Below are positions 9,378 to 20,014 of a DNA stretch of 64,000 nucleotides, one piece after another. The DNA lies in contig JAPCYS010002429.1 of the NCBI GenBank assembly GCA_028641055.1, forward strand, positions 1 to 64,000, read 5' to 3'. How positions within the stretch are numbered: position 1 is the stretch's first letter; each line of letters opens with the position of its first letter. This stretch comes from Alopecurus myosuroides. Lineage: Eukaryota; Streptophyta; Magnoliopsida; Poales; Poaceae. The translations under genes were made by a program, and so were the position numbers. The notes beneath the pieces are model-generated. The model saw nothing but the letters and a program-made list of their open reading frames with translations. It had not been told where the DNA came from and made no database searches.

Positions 9378-12300
9378 CTACTTGGCATCCTGAGAGCGAT
9401 CTTCCGGGTCTAGATCTTGGACTTGCTCTTTGGCCTTGCCAGCAGTCTTGCTCGGGCTCTTCACATCTGGACGGACAGGCGGAGGCACGGCCGGTGTAGA
9501 GGTGGACGGCTTTGCGCCTAGCTCTGCTTCTCTCTTTGCGGCTTCTTCTTTCCTCCTGGCCAGGTCAGTCGACCATCTTTCCACCATATCAAAAGGAGGA
9601 GGTGCATCCACCAAATAACTTTGCCCTCAGCGTCATAAGAACTCATGATCTTGTCCAGTTCCATTTTGTCGGCCAAGGTAGTGGCTGAGGAGCGTACAGC
9701 ACGTTGAATATCTTTGAAGTCCTTGGGCTCAAACTTGGACCCGTCAGCTTTGAATTCTGGAAACCCGGATGTTACCTTGGCCGGGTCAAGCTTAGGAAAA
9801 TAAGCCTTCGCCAGTGTAAGGGCCCGGGTCATTCCAATCCGGCAAGCTGAGCGCTTCATTATCTCAATCCACCCAGGCACCGTTGAGAAGGCCTGCATAA
9901 GATTATCTTCTCCCGGGTATACCTCAGAAGGCCACTTGATAGCATCCAGTAAAAGTTTAGTGCCGGCAAAAAATGTCCGAAGCACAGTCTTCAAAGTCTT
10001 AGCCTGAGTAATGGCATTCTCCTCCGGAGTAGCAAGGTTGGCACCTAAAATCGAAAAACACAAAGGCATATCAGTAATCTTGATTATTACAACGGCATGG
10101 TAGAGATACGCAAGTTAACGGCAAATAAAAAACTTACTCAGTAAGATGCGGTAAGTGTCCGTGATCTGAGCCGACAAGTTATTCAGCGAAGATTGGGCAG
10201 CGTTGTACTTCTTCTTGTAAGTGGAGACATCTTTTTTCAGAGTCTTTACCTCTGCTTCAAGGGTCTCCCTACGCTCTACTTCAGCCTGTAAGAGCTGCTC
10301 AGCCTTAAGTAACGCTTCATCTGACTGAGTAATCTCTGCCTGCAAAGACCGGGCAAAGCTGTAAGCCGGATATCACGAGAGCATTTCCTCCGAGAAAATG
10401 ATTACCGAAAAAATATTATGCGAAGTACCGAGAATAATTGCAAAAATTATACTCGGAACTTGGGGACTAGTTGTATAATAAGGAGTATCAAGTGAAAGTT
10501 ACCTGATGTGCTGCAGCTATACGTTCTAAAACAGTCCCTTTGAAGCTTTCAAGGAGAGAAGAGCGCTCATCAGCTGGTTAAAGTCAGCGTTATCCGAGTT
10601 AGATGGCTCGGGTACCTGAAAAGTGGAAAAAGGAGCATTTCTTGTAACAGGAGGTGGCACCCGGGTTATCCGAATATCGGAGTTTGGTCCCCCTCCCGCG
10701 CTCGAAGCTGCTCCCGTTCCTTCCTCGCCTGCGTGCGAAGCAATGGGATACCCGCATCATGCTTAGCCAGCGGCGGCGACGTTTGCTCGTCACCAGCGTC
10801 GTTAGCCGGCCTATTCTCGACTCGGACCTCAGTTTCCGTGCCCTCATCGTCGCTAATGACAACTGTGGCTCTGCAGAAGGTGCAAGGATGCAGTTAGTCT
10901 TTGGTTGTGAAAAAAGTGGTAAAAGTTTGGCATAATGACAAGGAAAGAAGTTTACCCGGTGTTCACCGGGTCCGAGGGGGAGCCGCCGCTAGACCCGGAA
11001 GAGACTGAAAAGAGGGAAAGGTTCGGGGTTACGTTGCAAAGGTTAACCCGGAAAGAGATTGTGTTTACGATGAATACCAGGGTGTTGAACCGGGCGGCGA
11101 AGCGACCGGGTTAAGGGTCTCGCTACCCGGATGGTTCCGGGTTATGCGGCGCCTAGTCGTGGGTGGCTCCTTCAGTTATGATCAAAGGGGGAGAAAACGG
11201 GGTTAGCCCCGGAGTAAGGTTATGGGAACAAAAAAAAAAAAACAAGGAGTAGGGAGATGAAATAAAAACCTGGAGGGCTATCCTTTGAGATTTCCTCTTT
11301 GTTCCGGCTTTGGGGGGTCGGTTCCGCTCTTCCTCGCTGGCGGACTTGTCCCTGCTGTCTTCTTCTTCTTCGTTTTGGCCTTCTCGTTCTGAAAAATATC
11401 CGAGTTATGGCATAAGGAAGAAGAAAAGGTGGGATTTAATACGTGTAAGGGATTGAATATGCACCTTCATCCGAGTTGGCGGCATCATCTTCCTCCTCCA
11501 CATCTTCGGAACTAGGAGAGGTGTCGACTTTCCAAAAGTCATCATCGGCCTGAGAGAGAAGACGCCAGGATAGTGATTAATATCGAGCCAAGAGAAGCAA
11601 ATAAAAGTAAGCTGCTGGAAGTCAAAATCGAAAGATAGAAAGACTCACTGCGGGGGCTGGATTCTCGAGGGTGAAAGGTTCTAATCCGGCTATGCCCCGG
11701 ATCACCTCGAGCTTCTCCGTTAAAAAACCTTTGATCATCTTGTTCATATCGCTAGGAGCAAGGGTGTTAGGGGAGTATCGGATGGGGTCCGTGGTTTGAC
11801 CCGAGTATTCACACATCAGCTCTCACGAATGGAGTTCGGCTGAATGCGGAAGCTAACCCAGGCCTTCACCAGGTTTAGCCCGACGAGGCCTCGGGCGGAC
11901 AAGATGGAGATCCTAGCTAACGAAGGCAAAATCGCCTCCCTGTCCGAGTCACAGGCGAAGGCGTTGAAAGACTCGGAGATGTCAAGTTGACCCTCCGAGT
12001 AACCCGGCAACTTCTTTTCGCCGGGTGGAGAGGTATCTTGGCAGTAGAAGTAAGAAAGCTGCCAGTGCTTTACATGAGAATTGAGAGAAATGGGGGGCAT
12101 GAGGGAGTTCTTGCGGCGCTGGATAGAAACCCCGCCGCAAGTAAGAAGTGCGCCGTCGCCGCTTTCACGGCACGGCTTTGCACTGGAAAAGTTCGACAAA
12201 AAGAGCCAGACTTGGCGGAGTGCACAAGTAAGACTCGGAAAGAACGATAAAATGGGAGATGTTTAAAATGGAGTCGGGCCTATATCAAAGATACGTACGT

Positions 12301-13310
12301 GGTCTAAGACGTCACGGAAGAAGGGGTGACCCGGAGGCCTGAAGCCCCGGGTCACGTGTTCAACGAAGCATATTACCTCATCCGTGGCTGGAGAAGGCCG
12401 GGTTCGTTGCAGGTGCTCTCCAGCGGATGGATTCCTGTGGAGGTAGGATTCCAAGCTCTACCAATTTCCAGTTTGGTCTTGGTGACGGAGGACTTCCCCC
12501 AGTTGGCTGAAATGGCGTTTGTGGATTTAGCCTTAGCCGGCTGTTTCCCCTGCCTCTTGGGCGCCATGGGATTGACCTGGTAAAACATTGAAGAAAAGGA
12601 CGTAAGAAACAAAAACTTGGAAGTTAGCAGGTAAGCAGCTATCGGCAATTTAAACATAATCCGGCAATTGCCTCGCCGGGTCAAGTATGGTTTGTCCGGG
12701 TGTCAAGTGACTCTACAAAACCCAAAGAGCTTTCCGCAAAAGCAAATGTTTGAAGAAGCTAGGGGGATACTTATACGCATATCTGCGAATGAGCCGGAGA
12801 AGTAAGATTTTCTGAGGAGGGAGAACAAAGGCGGAAACTCTAGATGGCCCCTAAAACTGGGGATCTTATTTCTAAATTTGTGACCAAATTAGTGATTACT
12901 GGAGTTAGGGGAGCAATACAAGCTATAAATCTTATCTATGGGAGCGGTTATAGTGGAAGTCGGTGAGTTAATCTGGCGCAGCCCGAGAAATCGCGACCGC
13001 TCGATTCAGATTCAGTCTGGGAAGAACTAAGAAATTGCGAGAATAAGCTGGAGGATGTAAGGAACTTACCGAAGAGGATTGGTAAGGCCTTGCGGAGACA
13101 GATAGCGCAAGATTCGTGCCCTTTCGTGACCGTTGGCCGGCGAATCGGAAGCTTGACGGCGGATTCGGGAGCTGGAGCGGTTCGTGCGGTGGCGGAGCGC
13201 AAACGAAGTCGGATGGGCTCCGGCGAGATGCGTGGGGCTCCCGTGGTGGCACTCTGCGAGCTCGAGCTTGGGAAGAAGTGGAATGGGGAAATGAGCTGTT
13301 AAGAGTTGGA
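9378..13310 (-). pseudogene. spliced antisense accessory gene of B ('putative gypsy type transposon' domain)
   Basis: Minus strand. A TATA box at 13334-13325 precedes a 5'-UTR exon ending at the donor GTAAGT (about 13070). The acceptor TTTTACCAG lies just before the ATG at 12567 (MAPKRQGKQPAK). The main exon (12567-11648) holds EVICFVEHVTRGF, HPFFRDVLDH, LVGLNLVKAWVSFRIQP and SLMCEY-like motifs and ends NPAPA before GTGAGT. Next come an acidic exon (11549-11465), a basic exon with KAKTKKKK (11388-11271), a coiled-coil exon (about 10370-10139, donor GTAAGT) and a C-terminal exon from 10044 to the stop near 9378. F's gene at 55622 is a homologue with the same exon end. The middle of the domain is missing and there are frameshifts, so this copy is probably dead; some indels could be sequence errors. 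Function is unknown. Confidence 0.7.
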
Positions 13311-13324
13311 TTTGCTCATTGGTC

Positions 13325-13334
13325 TTTATTTATA
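13325..13334 (-). promoter_or_regulatory. TATA box of B's antisense gene
   Basis: The minus strand reads TATAAATAAA. It lies about 260 bp upstream of a perfect donor GTAAGT that starts the 5'-UTR intron. F has GGATATGAATAACC at the matching place, about 170 bp before its start codon. Confidence 0.55.
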
Positions 13335-13718
13335 ACCGTCCGGGTGGAAAGGCTTAGCCTAACGGTCGAGACCCGGGAATGCGGAGTAATTGGTGATTTC
13401 GAAATTTGAAAGGCACATTTTATGCGCAGGCCAATATGATCCAGAGAAAAAGGAAGGGGAAATTGCCTTCCCTGTATCAGCGGTAGTTATCAAGAAGGAT
13501 GTGGAGTCATGGAGTTCCTATTGAGATTTAAGTTTGAGAGATTAAGGAAGAACCTAAAAGAAGAGCCGGGTTTTCACCTGGCTTCCTTGGCGTCAGTCGC
13601 GGCTATTCATAGACGCGCTGCGTCTTAATCCTCATGTGTTTGCATCTAATATTTCTGTAGGGAATAGCCAGCGCTTCGAAGAGTAAATCTTGGAAGCCCA
13701 AGCTATTCTGGGGACTAC
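13335..13718 (+). other. non-coding 3' end and polypurine tract of B
   Basis: Between the antisense promoter and the 3' LTR. It ends TTCTGGGGACTAC directly before the LTR, a G-rich tract like F's CTTGGGGGCTAC. No gene seen. Confidence 0.6.
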
Positions 13719-14165
13719 TGATGAGGGGATAGTAACCCGGTATGCCAACCCCAGGTGTAATCCGGCCCAAACGGTGTATGGACCAAATCCGGCTAGGCGC
13801 AGAGCTTCTGGAAGGCCAGGGCTTGTAAGGATCGTAACCGGATTGTGGGTTACGATAAGGAAAGCTAGGACGTATGTAGAATTCGAGTAGGACTCAAGGA
13901 GCGCTTTGTATGGCAAGCCAAGGGGGGTATGAGTACTATATAAACCAATCCCTAGGCTTCGCCTGAGAGAGATTCAAGTCATAACTGTAACACCTATTAT
14001 CGAGTATCCAGTATAATCACATCGAGATCCGGCGAGTTGTTTTCCGGCTCTTAGATTGCTTTTCGCCATGTCTTCCTTCGAGCTAAACCCTCTCCCAAAT
14101 ACCTGTGTCGACTTGCCCCTAGATCAGTTACCCCCGGTAACATCTGCCGTGATTATCCCACGACA
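13719..14165 (+). repeat. 3' LTR of B
   Basis: 447 bp. It is identical to the 5' copy except for seven missing bases, all in 13795-13875 and mostly single bases (for example GGCCCAGG to GGCCAGG and AACCCGG to AACCGG). Confidence 0.92.
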
Positions 14166-14740
14166 AGCCATTCATAGAAACCAAGTTTAGTTTTGAAAGC
14201 TGTTTTCCATTCATCACATATGCTCATGCGAATTTGGTGATATCCACTTTTAAGATCAATTTTTGAAAAGATAGTAGCACCACTTAATTCATCAAGCATG
14301 TAATCAAGCCTAGGGGTGGGATGTCTATATATAACAGTGATATCATTGATAGGACGACAATCCATACACATGCGAGAAGTATCATCTTGCTTAGGGACAA
14401 GGATAAACGCAACGGCACAAGGGCTAAGAGATTCATGAATGAAAACTTTCTCAGTAGTTCTTGGATTTGCCGCTCTATATCCTTAGTCTCCTCAGGGATG
14501 GTGCGGTAGGGAGCACGGTTCGTAAGTGGAGCATCCGGAATGAGGTCAATGCGGTCCTCGATGCAACGTAGGGGAGGTAGACCCGGTGGTAGTTCGTCGG
14601 AAAAAATGTCCTCAAATTCCTGCAATAATGGTAACAAGGACGGAGGAAAGCTTGGTATGGCGTTAGTTTCAAGCACTTCTCCTTTGCACACGAGGACAAA
14701 GTGAAGGATGGATGGGTCATCTCGTAACTCTCGCATCTCT
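14166..14740 (-). pseudogene. N-terminal RT of A
   Basis: Minus strand: LQEFEDIFSDELPPGLPPLR (about 14620), [20 protein letters not shown] (about 14500), [32 protein letters not shown] (about 14290) and FYEWLV immediately before [13 protein letters not shown] holds the first catalytic aspartate of RT. With 3301-4344 it forms one RT gene, cut in the palm between WLV and MPFGL. A frameshift near 14440 separates the two readable blocks. Confidence 0.87.
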
Positions 14741-15290
14741 CTTTTGGTGGCAAGTAAGGCAAGGCCTTTTGGAGCACTCGAACTTTTCCACTCATAGTAG
14801 GCTTGTGGCTCTCACTCTCTTTGAGGTGGATCACCCTCTCACCACTCATCTCACGAGACTTGAGATCTTCGTGTTTACGTGCAAGGGTCTTGGCGTTGTC
14901 GGTGATCACTTGGCTAGGAGACACAGGGCGGAGCACAAACGTCTTGTTATTCCACTTCAAGCTATAGTGGTTGGTACGCCTGTCATGAATAGAACTCTTT
15001 TCATATTTCCAAGGTCATCCAAGAAGAAGATGACACACGGTCATAGGCACAACGTCACACTCAACCGTGTCTTCATAGGGGCCAATCTTGAAGTGTACGG
15101 AAACCATGTGTTGAATCTTGAAGGTGTCCACTTATCCATTGGACATGGTAGGGATGAGGGTATTGCTTGAAGTCAATTGGAGTTTGTCTCAAAGCTCTTT
15201 GCTAGCCAAATTGTGTCAACTACCGCCATCGATGATAACCTTGATGGATTTTCCATTGATGCCGGCACGAGTTTGGAAGAGATTGCAACG
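14741..15290 (-). pseudogene. aspartic protease region of A
   Basis: The minus strand encodes IIDGGS at 15236-15219 (catalytic D-G-G), followed by a stop in place of a sense codon, then HNLASKEL, VECDVVPMTVCHLLLG (about 15040) and SLKWNNKTFVLRPVSPSQ (about 14950). This is the chromovirus protease layout, between gag and RT. At least two stops and a missing R after LLLG make it inactive. Confidence 0.75.
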
Positions 15291-16471
15291 TTAGTCATGC
15301 TCATCTTGGGGAGAAGTAGTAAGGACTCTTATCACCACTAGCGATGGATTCTTGTCCGCGTCGCAATAGACACTTTCTTCATCCTCATTTTGCACGTCCA
15401 AGGAATAAAGAGCAACTTGGTGCAAGGCATAGTATTCGCCATCACACATGGAGTCACGTTCACCATCTTTGTTGACAATCATGATCATCTTGTTGGAACA
15501 CTCGAAAGACTTGTGTCCACTTCTACCACATTTGAAGCAAGTAATTGTGCTCGATTCGACTTGAGGAGCATTAGAAGTGGTGATAGGAGGCGCTTGTTTC
15601 TTGAATGGTTGTGGAGTTTTGTTGGAAGCATTTTGAGCTCTAGAAGTACTCTTGGTGTTGGTCGGTATTGTCACTTGTGTCATTGGTGATGAAGAAGAAG
15701 GCCTTGATGCAAAGTAAGCCTTTTTCTTGTTGTACTTGATGTCTTCCGCAATTTGACGTTCGGCCTTGAGAGCTTGATGAACAAGAGCAACGATGTTGTC
15801 ATAGGGTTGATACTCGACAATCTGCCTTATGGGATAGTTGAGGCCATTGAGGAAGCGTGCCATTGTTTGCTCTTGATATTCCATCACATGAGCTCTTATC
15901 GGAGCGGTCTCCATCTCCTTGTAGTACTCATCCCAACTTCAAACCCTGTCAAAGCTCTTGAAGCTTTTTGAAGAGGTCACGCTGTAGTGTGGAGGAACAA
16001 AGCGATTCATGAATTGCTTCATCTCGTTCCAAGTGTTGGTGGGAGCAATCCGGTTCCGGACTCTTTCCGCTTGGAGTCGATCCCACCATAAGAGTGCATA
16101 GCCTTCAAATTCCAAAGAAGCCATAGAAACCATCTTCTTGTCACTAAATTTGTGAATGTCAAAGATCTTGTCCACCTTAAGAGCCCAAGAAAGATATTCT
16201 TCGAGATCATTTTCACCATTGAACTTTGGGACGTTGAAGCAAAGGGCACTCATGGTTGTCTCATGTTGTCGATGGGGTCGCTCATGTAGGTCTTCATCAT
16301 AGATAGGAGGTGAAAGATCATATGGGTCATCCTCATTGTCTTGGCGCGTGGCGGTATGATGAGGAGGATGATGCCGGTGGTCCATAGGAGGTGGTTGTTG
16401 ATGGTGATGTAGTCGTGATTCTCGACGTTCACTATCATCATTGTCATGGTTTTGTTGTTGAGGGCGCTCTT
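15291..16471 (-). pseudogene. C-terminal part of gag of A
   Basis: After a histidine/aspartate-rich linker comes the retrotransposon gag domain (VPKFNGENDLEEYLSWALKV, YALLWWDRLQAE, TWNEMKQFMNRF, about 16240-15980). Then follow METAPIRAHVMEYQEQTMAR and a single CCHC zinc knuckle, CFKCGRSGHKSFEC, encoded at 15539-15498. A frameshift near 15940 splits the ORF. It packages the RNA; the N-terminus lies beyond solo LTR P. Confidence 0.83.
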
Positions 16472-17042
16472 TGATAAGGGGTTGCCCGATCTTCTCGATG
16501 AACACTATAAGATAACTTGATGGATAAATTGTGTCTTGCTGAAATCTCTCCGGCTGATCCCTGATGCCAATGCAACAGCTCTCAATCCCTTTGGATATTC
16601 TCAACTCCACACACTTGCACAACGTAATCAAAGACTACGAGTGGTCCTGTATCTACTGATTCCCAATGGAACAACAGATAACACGCATAATTTGCAAGGG
16701 GGTAACTCCACCAAACTGGTGGGGATAAATTCAGATGAACATAGTTCAATTCTGGAATCTAGGGTTTATGTTTAACTTGGTCTTGCATGATCATCTTCTT
16801 CCATGAATTCTCCAATGCTTTGCTCCATGATTCCATGCTCCTTGCCTCCAATAATGTTTGTGTTATAAATAACCTGAATCATACATAAATGCAGGGATTT
16901 AGGTAGTATAACATTCTTATAAGCACAAACAACACAATCCATTAAGAAGGAATTCACCTTATAGTAATCATAAATTAACTTCAATATTTCCTTCCAACTC
17001 AAGCATGAACAATCATCATGTACCCCTATAATATCCATATCA
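16472..17042 (-). mobile_element. P: solo LTR of the C/E/H chromovirus family
   Basis: 571 bp, TGATAAGG...CATATCA on the plus strand, flanked by CTCTT at 16467-16471 and 17043-17047, a perfect duplication. Its minus strand matches the LTRs at 21216-22098 and 59243-60196 (TTCCATTGGGAAT, TACAGGACCACT, GTGTGGAGTTGAGAATATCC). It also encodes the LTR-borne tail motif ILPKSLHLCMIQVI. No internal sequence remains, so unequal recombination between two LTRs removed the rest. It is inserted in A's gag. Confidence 0.88.
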
Positions 17043-17683
17043 CTCTTTCTCATGGCGAGGGTGTTGAGGAAGTTCTTGTTCTTGGCGTCCATTGTGGTTG
17101 GGACGCGCAATGCGCCTTGGTGGCCTTCGATGTTGACGAGCACCTTCCACGAAGTCATTGTGACCATAGTCATTATTGTGGCCTTGTGGAGGTGGTGGGT
17201 GATGTTGTCGAACGTCCGGTCGTTGAGGTTGATGTCGAAGAAGGTCACCATGGCCTTGTCGGTGTCGAGGAGGTGGTGATGGTGAGCTATCGCCATACCA
17301 ATGTCGTCGAGGAGCTTGTGGTGGAGGAGGTGGTGGTGGTTGTTGTTGTGGTTGTCCACCATCCTCCATGTGGGGGTTGTGATCATGGCGACGAGCTTGG
17401 TTATGATCTTGAGTGTGGTGGCTTGTGCGCGCCTTGAGGACGATGATGATCCACACCGGTTGCAAGGTTTGCCAAGTTGATGTTGATGCGTGTCATTTGA
17501 TCATTCGATCGAGCTCTTGCGCTTGGAGACGATGCTCATAGCGCTCCAATCCGTCCTTCACGAGTTGGCGTGGAAATGATCGTTGTGGGTGACGAAGTTG
17601 TGGTAGGCGTTGTCTTTGTCATTGAAGAAAGGGTTTTCTTCATCTTCCTAGCTCGGACTTGTGAACACTCCTTCCCTAGCCAT
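17043..17683 (-). pseudogene. N-terminal part of gag of A
   Basis: Begins MAREGVFTSPS at 17683, the first ATG after a long leader, then a stop, EDEENPFFNDKDNAYHNF, and a proline/glutamine/histidine-rich stretch (PQQQPPPPPPPQAPRRHWYG, about 17340) that joins the linker beyond P. The stop and shifts show decay. Confidence 0.65.
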
Positions 17684-18847
17684 CTCAAAAATACACAACG
17701 GTGATATGAATAAATGCATGTCTCACTTACCCAACGTTACCTTTTTTGGTCGTATTGAGGCTAGTGGACAAGCCTAGGTATAGGGCGGTATGTCCAAAAT
17801 GAGTCCAAAAAGATCGAAAGAAATCGAAAACAACAAAAAACACGCTTTATGTGGAAGGCAAATGGGTGAGAAAAGTGGCAACGGAAATCAACAAATCCGA
17901 ACAAAAGTTTGTTGTCAAACATAGGAATGAACCACAATGAAATGTTATCAAAAGAACCAAACCTAGTGGAGGAAACAAAAATGGAACACACACACAGGGG
18001 ATAAATGGGGTTAGTGCGGCCAATGGACGAGCGGAGACGAATTGTTCGTATCGAAGACTAAGCTCAATGCCACACCAACGCAAGGAGGACGCTAGCTCAA
18101 ACCGCAAACTATAAGAGGAAACCAGATTCGCACCATGGAAACCGGTCACTCTCTTCTGTTTTGTGACGCGAAGCTACACATTCCTACAAGTGATAGCAAT
18201 TGGCATCGATCTTTTGCTTCTTTTTCTCTTTTTTTTTCTCTTTTTGATGATTCCAAAATTCCAATGCCTACTCGAAACTATGCTCTCACAAATCCAAACA
18301 CGCACTATCGGTGCCAGTAATGTGATTCCAGGCGATGTAAAAGATCTAGTTCGAATGGGAAAGGTACACAAACAATGGGTTAATTCAAGCGGAAGCAAGT
18401 TATACCTATATGGTGGGTGATCACGGACTTGTGGTCGGGGGTTGTCGATGTCGTGTCAATCCGTTGGTGTAGATGCGTAGTTGTTGTTTTGGGCTTTGCG
18501 TGGAAACTTGAATCACTCAAATCGGACCAACAACGACAAAGAAAAACATCTTTGAAAATTTGTCCAAGAATCGAAGATCAGGATTTTCTGTGATTTTTTC
18601 TCAAACTCGAAATTCCTTAAAATCCAAGAAATTTTTCGGACAAATTCGAGGAAAGTGGCTGAATATAAAGGTGGGGAATGGTCTCAAGAAAAAAATCCAT
18701 GGCTCAAATCCACGAAAAACTCAACAAATCCACAGATCCGTCTAAATCCCTTTTAGTCTATTTTTGGTGGAAATTTCGAATTTATGGTGGAAGAAGAAAA
18801 TTTAGGGTGGAAAGGGGGATAGTGGGGGTCGGATTCGTGTCAATCTA
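17684..18847 (-). other. untranslated leader of A
   Basis: Lies between the primer site and gag. No coding potential is supported; the ORFs in it are short and lack family motifs. Confidence 0.6.
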
Positions 18848-18860
18848 GCTCTGGATACCA
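18848..18860 (-). other. primer binding site of A (initiator tRNA-Met type)
   Basis: The minus strand reads TGGTATCCAGAGC, the usual TGGTATCAGAGC with one extra C, starting two bases inside the 5' LTR. It fixes the LTR boundary at 18863 and the minus orientation. Confidence 0.85.
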
Positions 18861-18862
18861 GA

Positions 18863-20014
18863 TGATATGGGGATTAACCCTTTGGGTGGTCCGATCTTCA
18901 CGAATCGACCAAGAACACTAAGAACAAACGATGAACATGAGAGGGGAATCGAGGGGGAATTAGGGGCAAACAAAAGGGGGATAACTAGAGGGAACTGAAA
19001 GACCCAACTCTTCCGTCAACTAAGACACAATGGCCACCTACAGGACGATCGATCCAACCGAACTCACCTTATCGCAAACCGCTTCACACCCGTGGCCGGT
19101 CCACCACGCCAATAGAACCTCTAGTTGAGGAAGATTGGAAGATCCCTAAATGAATCCCAAGGGGAAAGGATATGTAATATGATGAGTCTTGATACGATCC
19201 TAGATACACATCATAAGAGTAGCCTTGATACGGTCCTAGGTACAACCATAGGAGTAGCCTCACAAGAGGGATACAAGAGCAAAGCTCACAAGTCTGAATT
19301 CATCTCTAAACCCTAGATCTAGCTCGGGGAAGTGCTTATATAGCTAAGGGGATAGGTGGAGGTGGAAAAGGGGAGAAATCCCTTCCTTTGTGCAGCAGCA
19401 GGACATCCGGCCTGGGAGCTCGGCCTGGCCGGCTCTGGGTGTAAGTGGTCGTGAGGCTGGCCTGGGTGCTGGCGTGCTGGCCTGGGGCCGGGGTGGACGC
19501 GAGGAATGGCCGGCCTGAGGCCGAGGTGGGGGCGCAGGGAGACCAGCCTGCAGGCCGGCCCGAGGCCGGGGTGGAGGCCGGACGTTTCGGGTTGCCTCCC
19601 GGCCTGGCGCGTGGAAGGGCCGGCTCGAGGCCAGGGTGAGGGCCGGCTCCTTCTATTGGGCGCCCGACCTAGAGGGGAAGGGGAGCCGGCCTGGCCGGGT
19701 TTTGAGGCCGGCTACCCTGACCTTCTGGCTTCTTTTCCTTCTCGCCTTCTTTCTCGATGCAGTCTTCTCGGACTTCTTGCATAGTTTCTTGGGCATCGTC
19801 TTGGGCACGTTCTTGGGCATCTTCTTGGAGGTCCTTATTGGGATCAAACCTGAGCACACATAGGGCATTTCCATGAGGTAGCGCACCATTCACCAATTCA
19901 TGGGGAACATAGAGAGAGAGGATTGAATTCACCTTATCATGCATCGCCTTTGCTCGTGATCTTGTCATAGGCCCACTTTGTGATGGGCTTGGTGGAATGG
20001 GGTGGGTTGCATCA
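18863..20014 (-). repeat. 5' LTR of A
   Basis: 1152 bp, plus-strand ends TGATATGG and GCATCA. A TATA-like CTATATAAGC lies at 19344-19335 on the minus strand. Positions 19400-19700 hold degenerate GGCCGGCCTGG units. The minus strand also keeps an open pol tail near 20000-19700 (HPIPPSPSQSGPMTRSRAK, then QEDAQERAQDDAQE). Confidence 0.88.

Larger units (their letters stand above)
4345..14165 (+). mobile_element. B: young non-autonomous Tat-like Ty3/gypsy element in A's RT
   Basis: LTRs at 4345-4798 and 13719-14165 begin TGATGAGG and end CCACGACA. The flanks are AGCCA at 4340-4344 and 14166-14170, a perfect 5-bp target duplication. The primer site starts TTGGCGCCCACC. The element encodes gag, protease and only the first residues of RT, then a long 3' region with a spliced antisense gene. 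RT, RNase H and integrase are absent, so it must rely on a partner. The LTRs show no base substitutions, only 1-2-base deletions in the 3' copy, implying a very recent insertion. Tat/RIRE2-type kinship is from gag/protease style, primer site and antisense gene. Confidence 0.9.
1122..20014 (-). mobile_element. A: chromovirus-like Ty3/gypsy element, minus strand, split by B and P
   Basis: Reading right to left: 5' LTR (20014-18863), initiator-Met primer site (18860-18848), leader, gag with one CCHC knuckle, protease, RT, RNase H, integrase with a GPF module, polypurine tract (2171-2157) and truncated 3' LTR (2156-1122). B interrupts RT and solo LTR P interrupts gag. The pol frame reaches the 3' LTR, a feature described for CRM-clade chromoviruses; clade assignment is inference. 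All genes carry frameshifts or stops. The LTRs differ at many sites (roughly one in seven over a 60-bp stretch compared by eye), so A is old. The right end cuts element C; the left end is broken, so no duplication can be checked. Confidence 0.85.

Noticed and set aside
17018..17437. Valine/glutamate-rich plus-strand ORF
   Set aside because: Shadow of the histidine/glutamine/proline-rich gag of A on the opposite strand.
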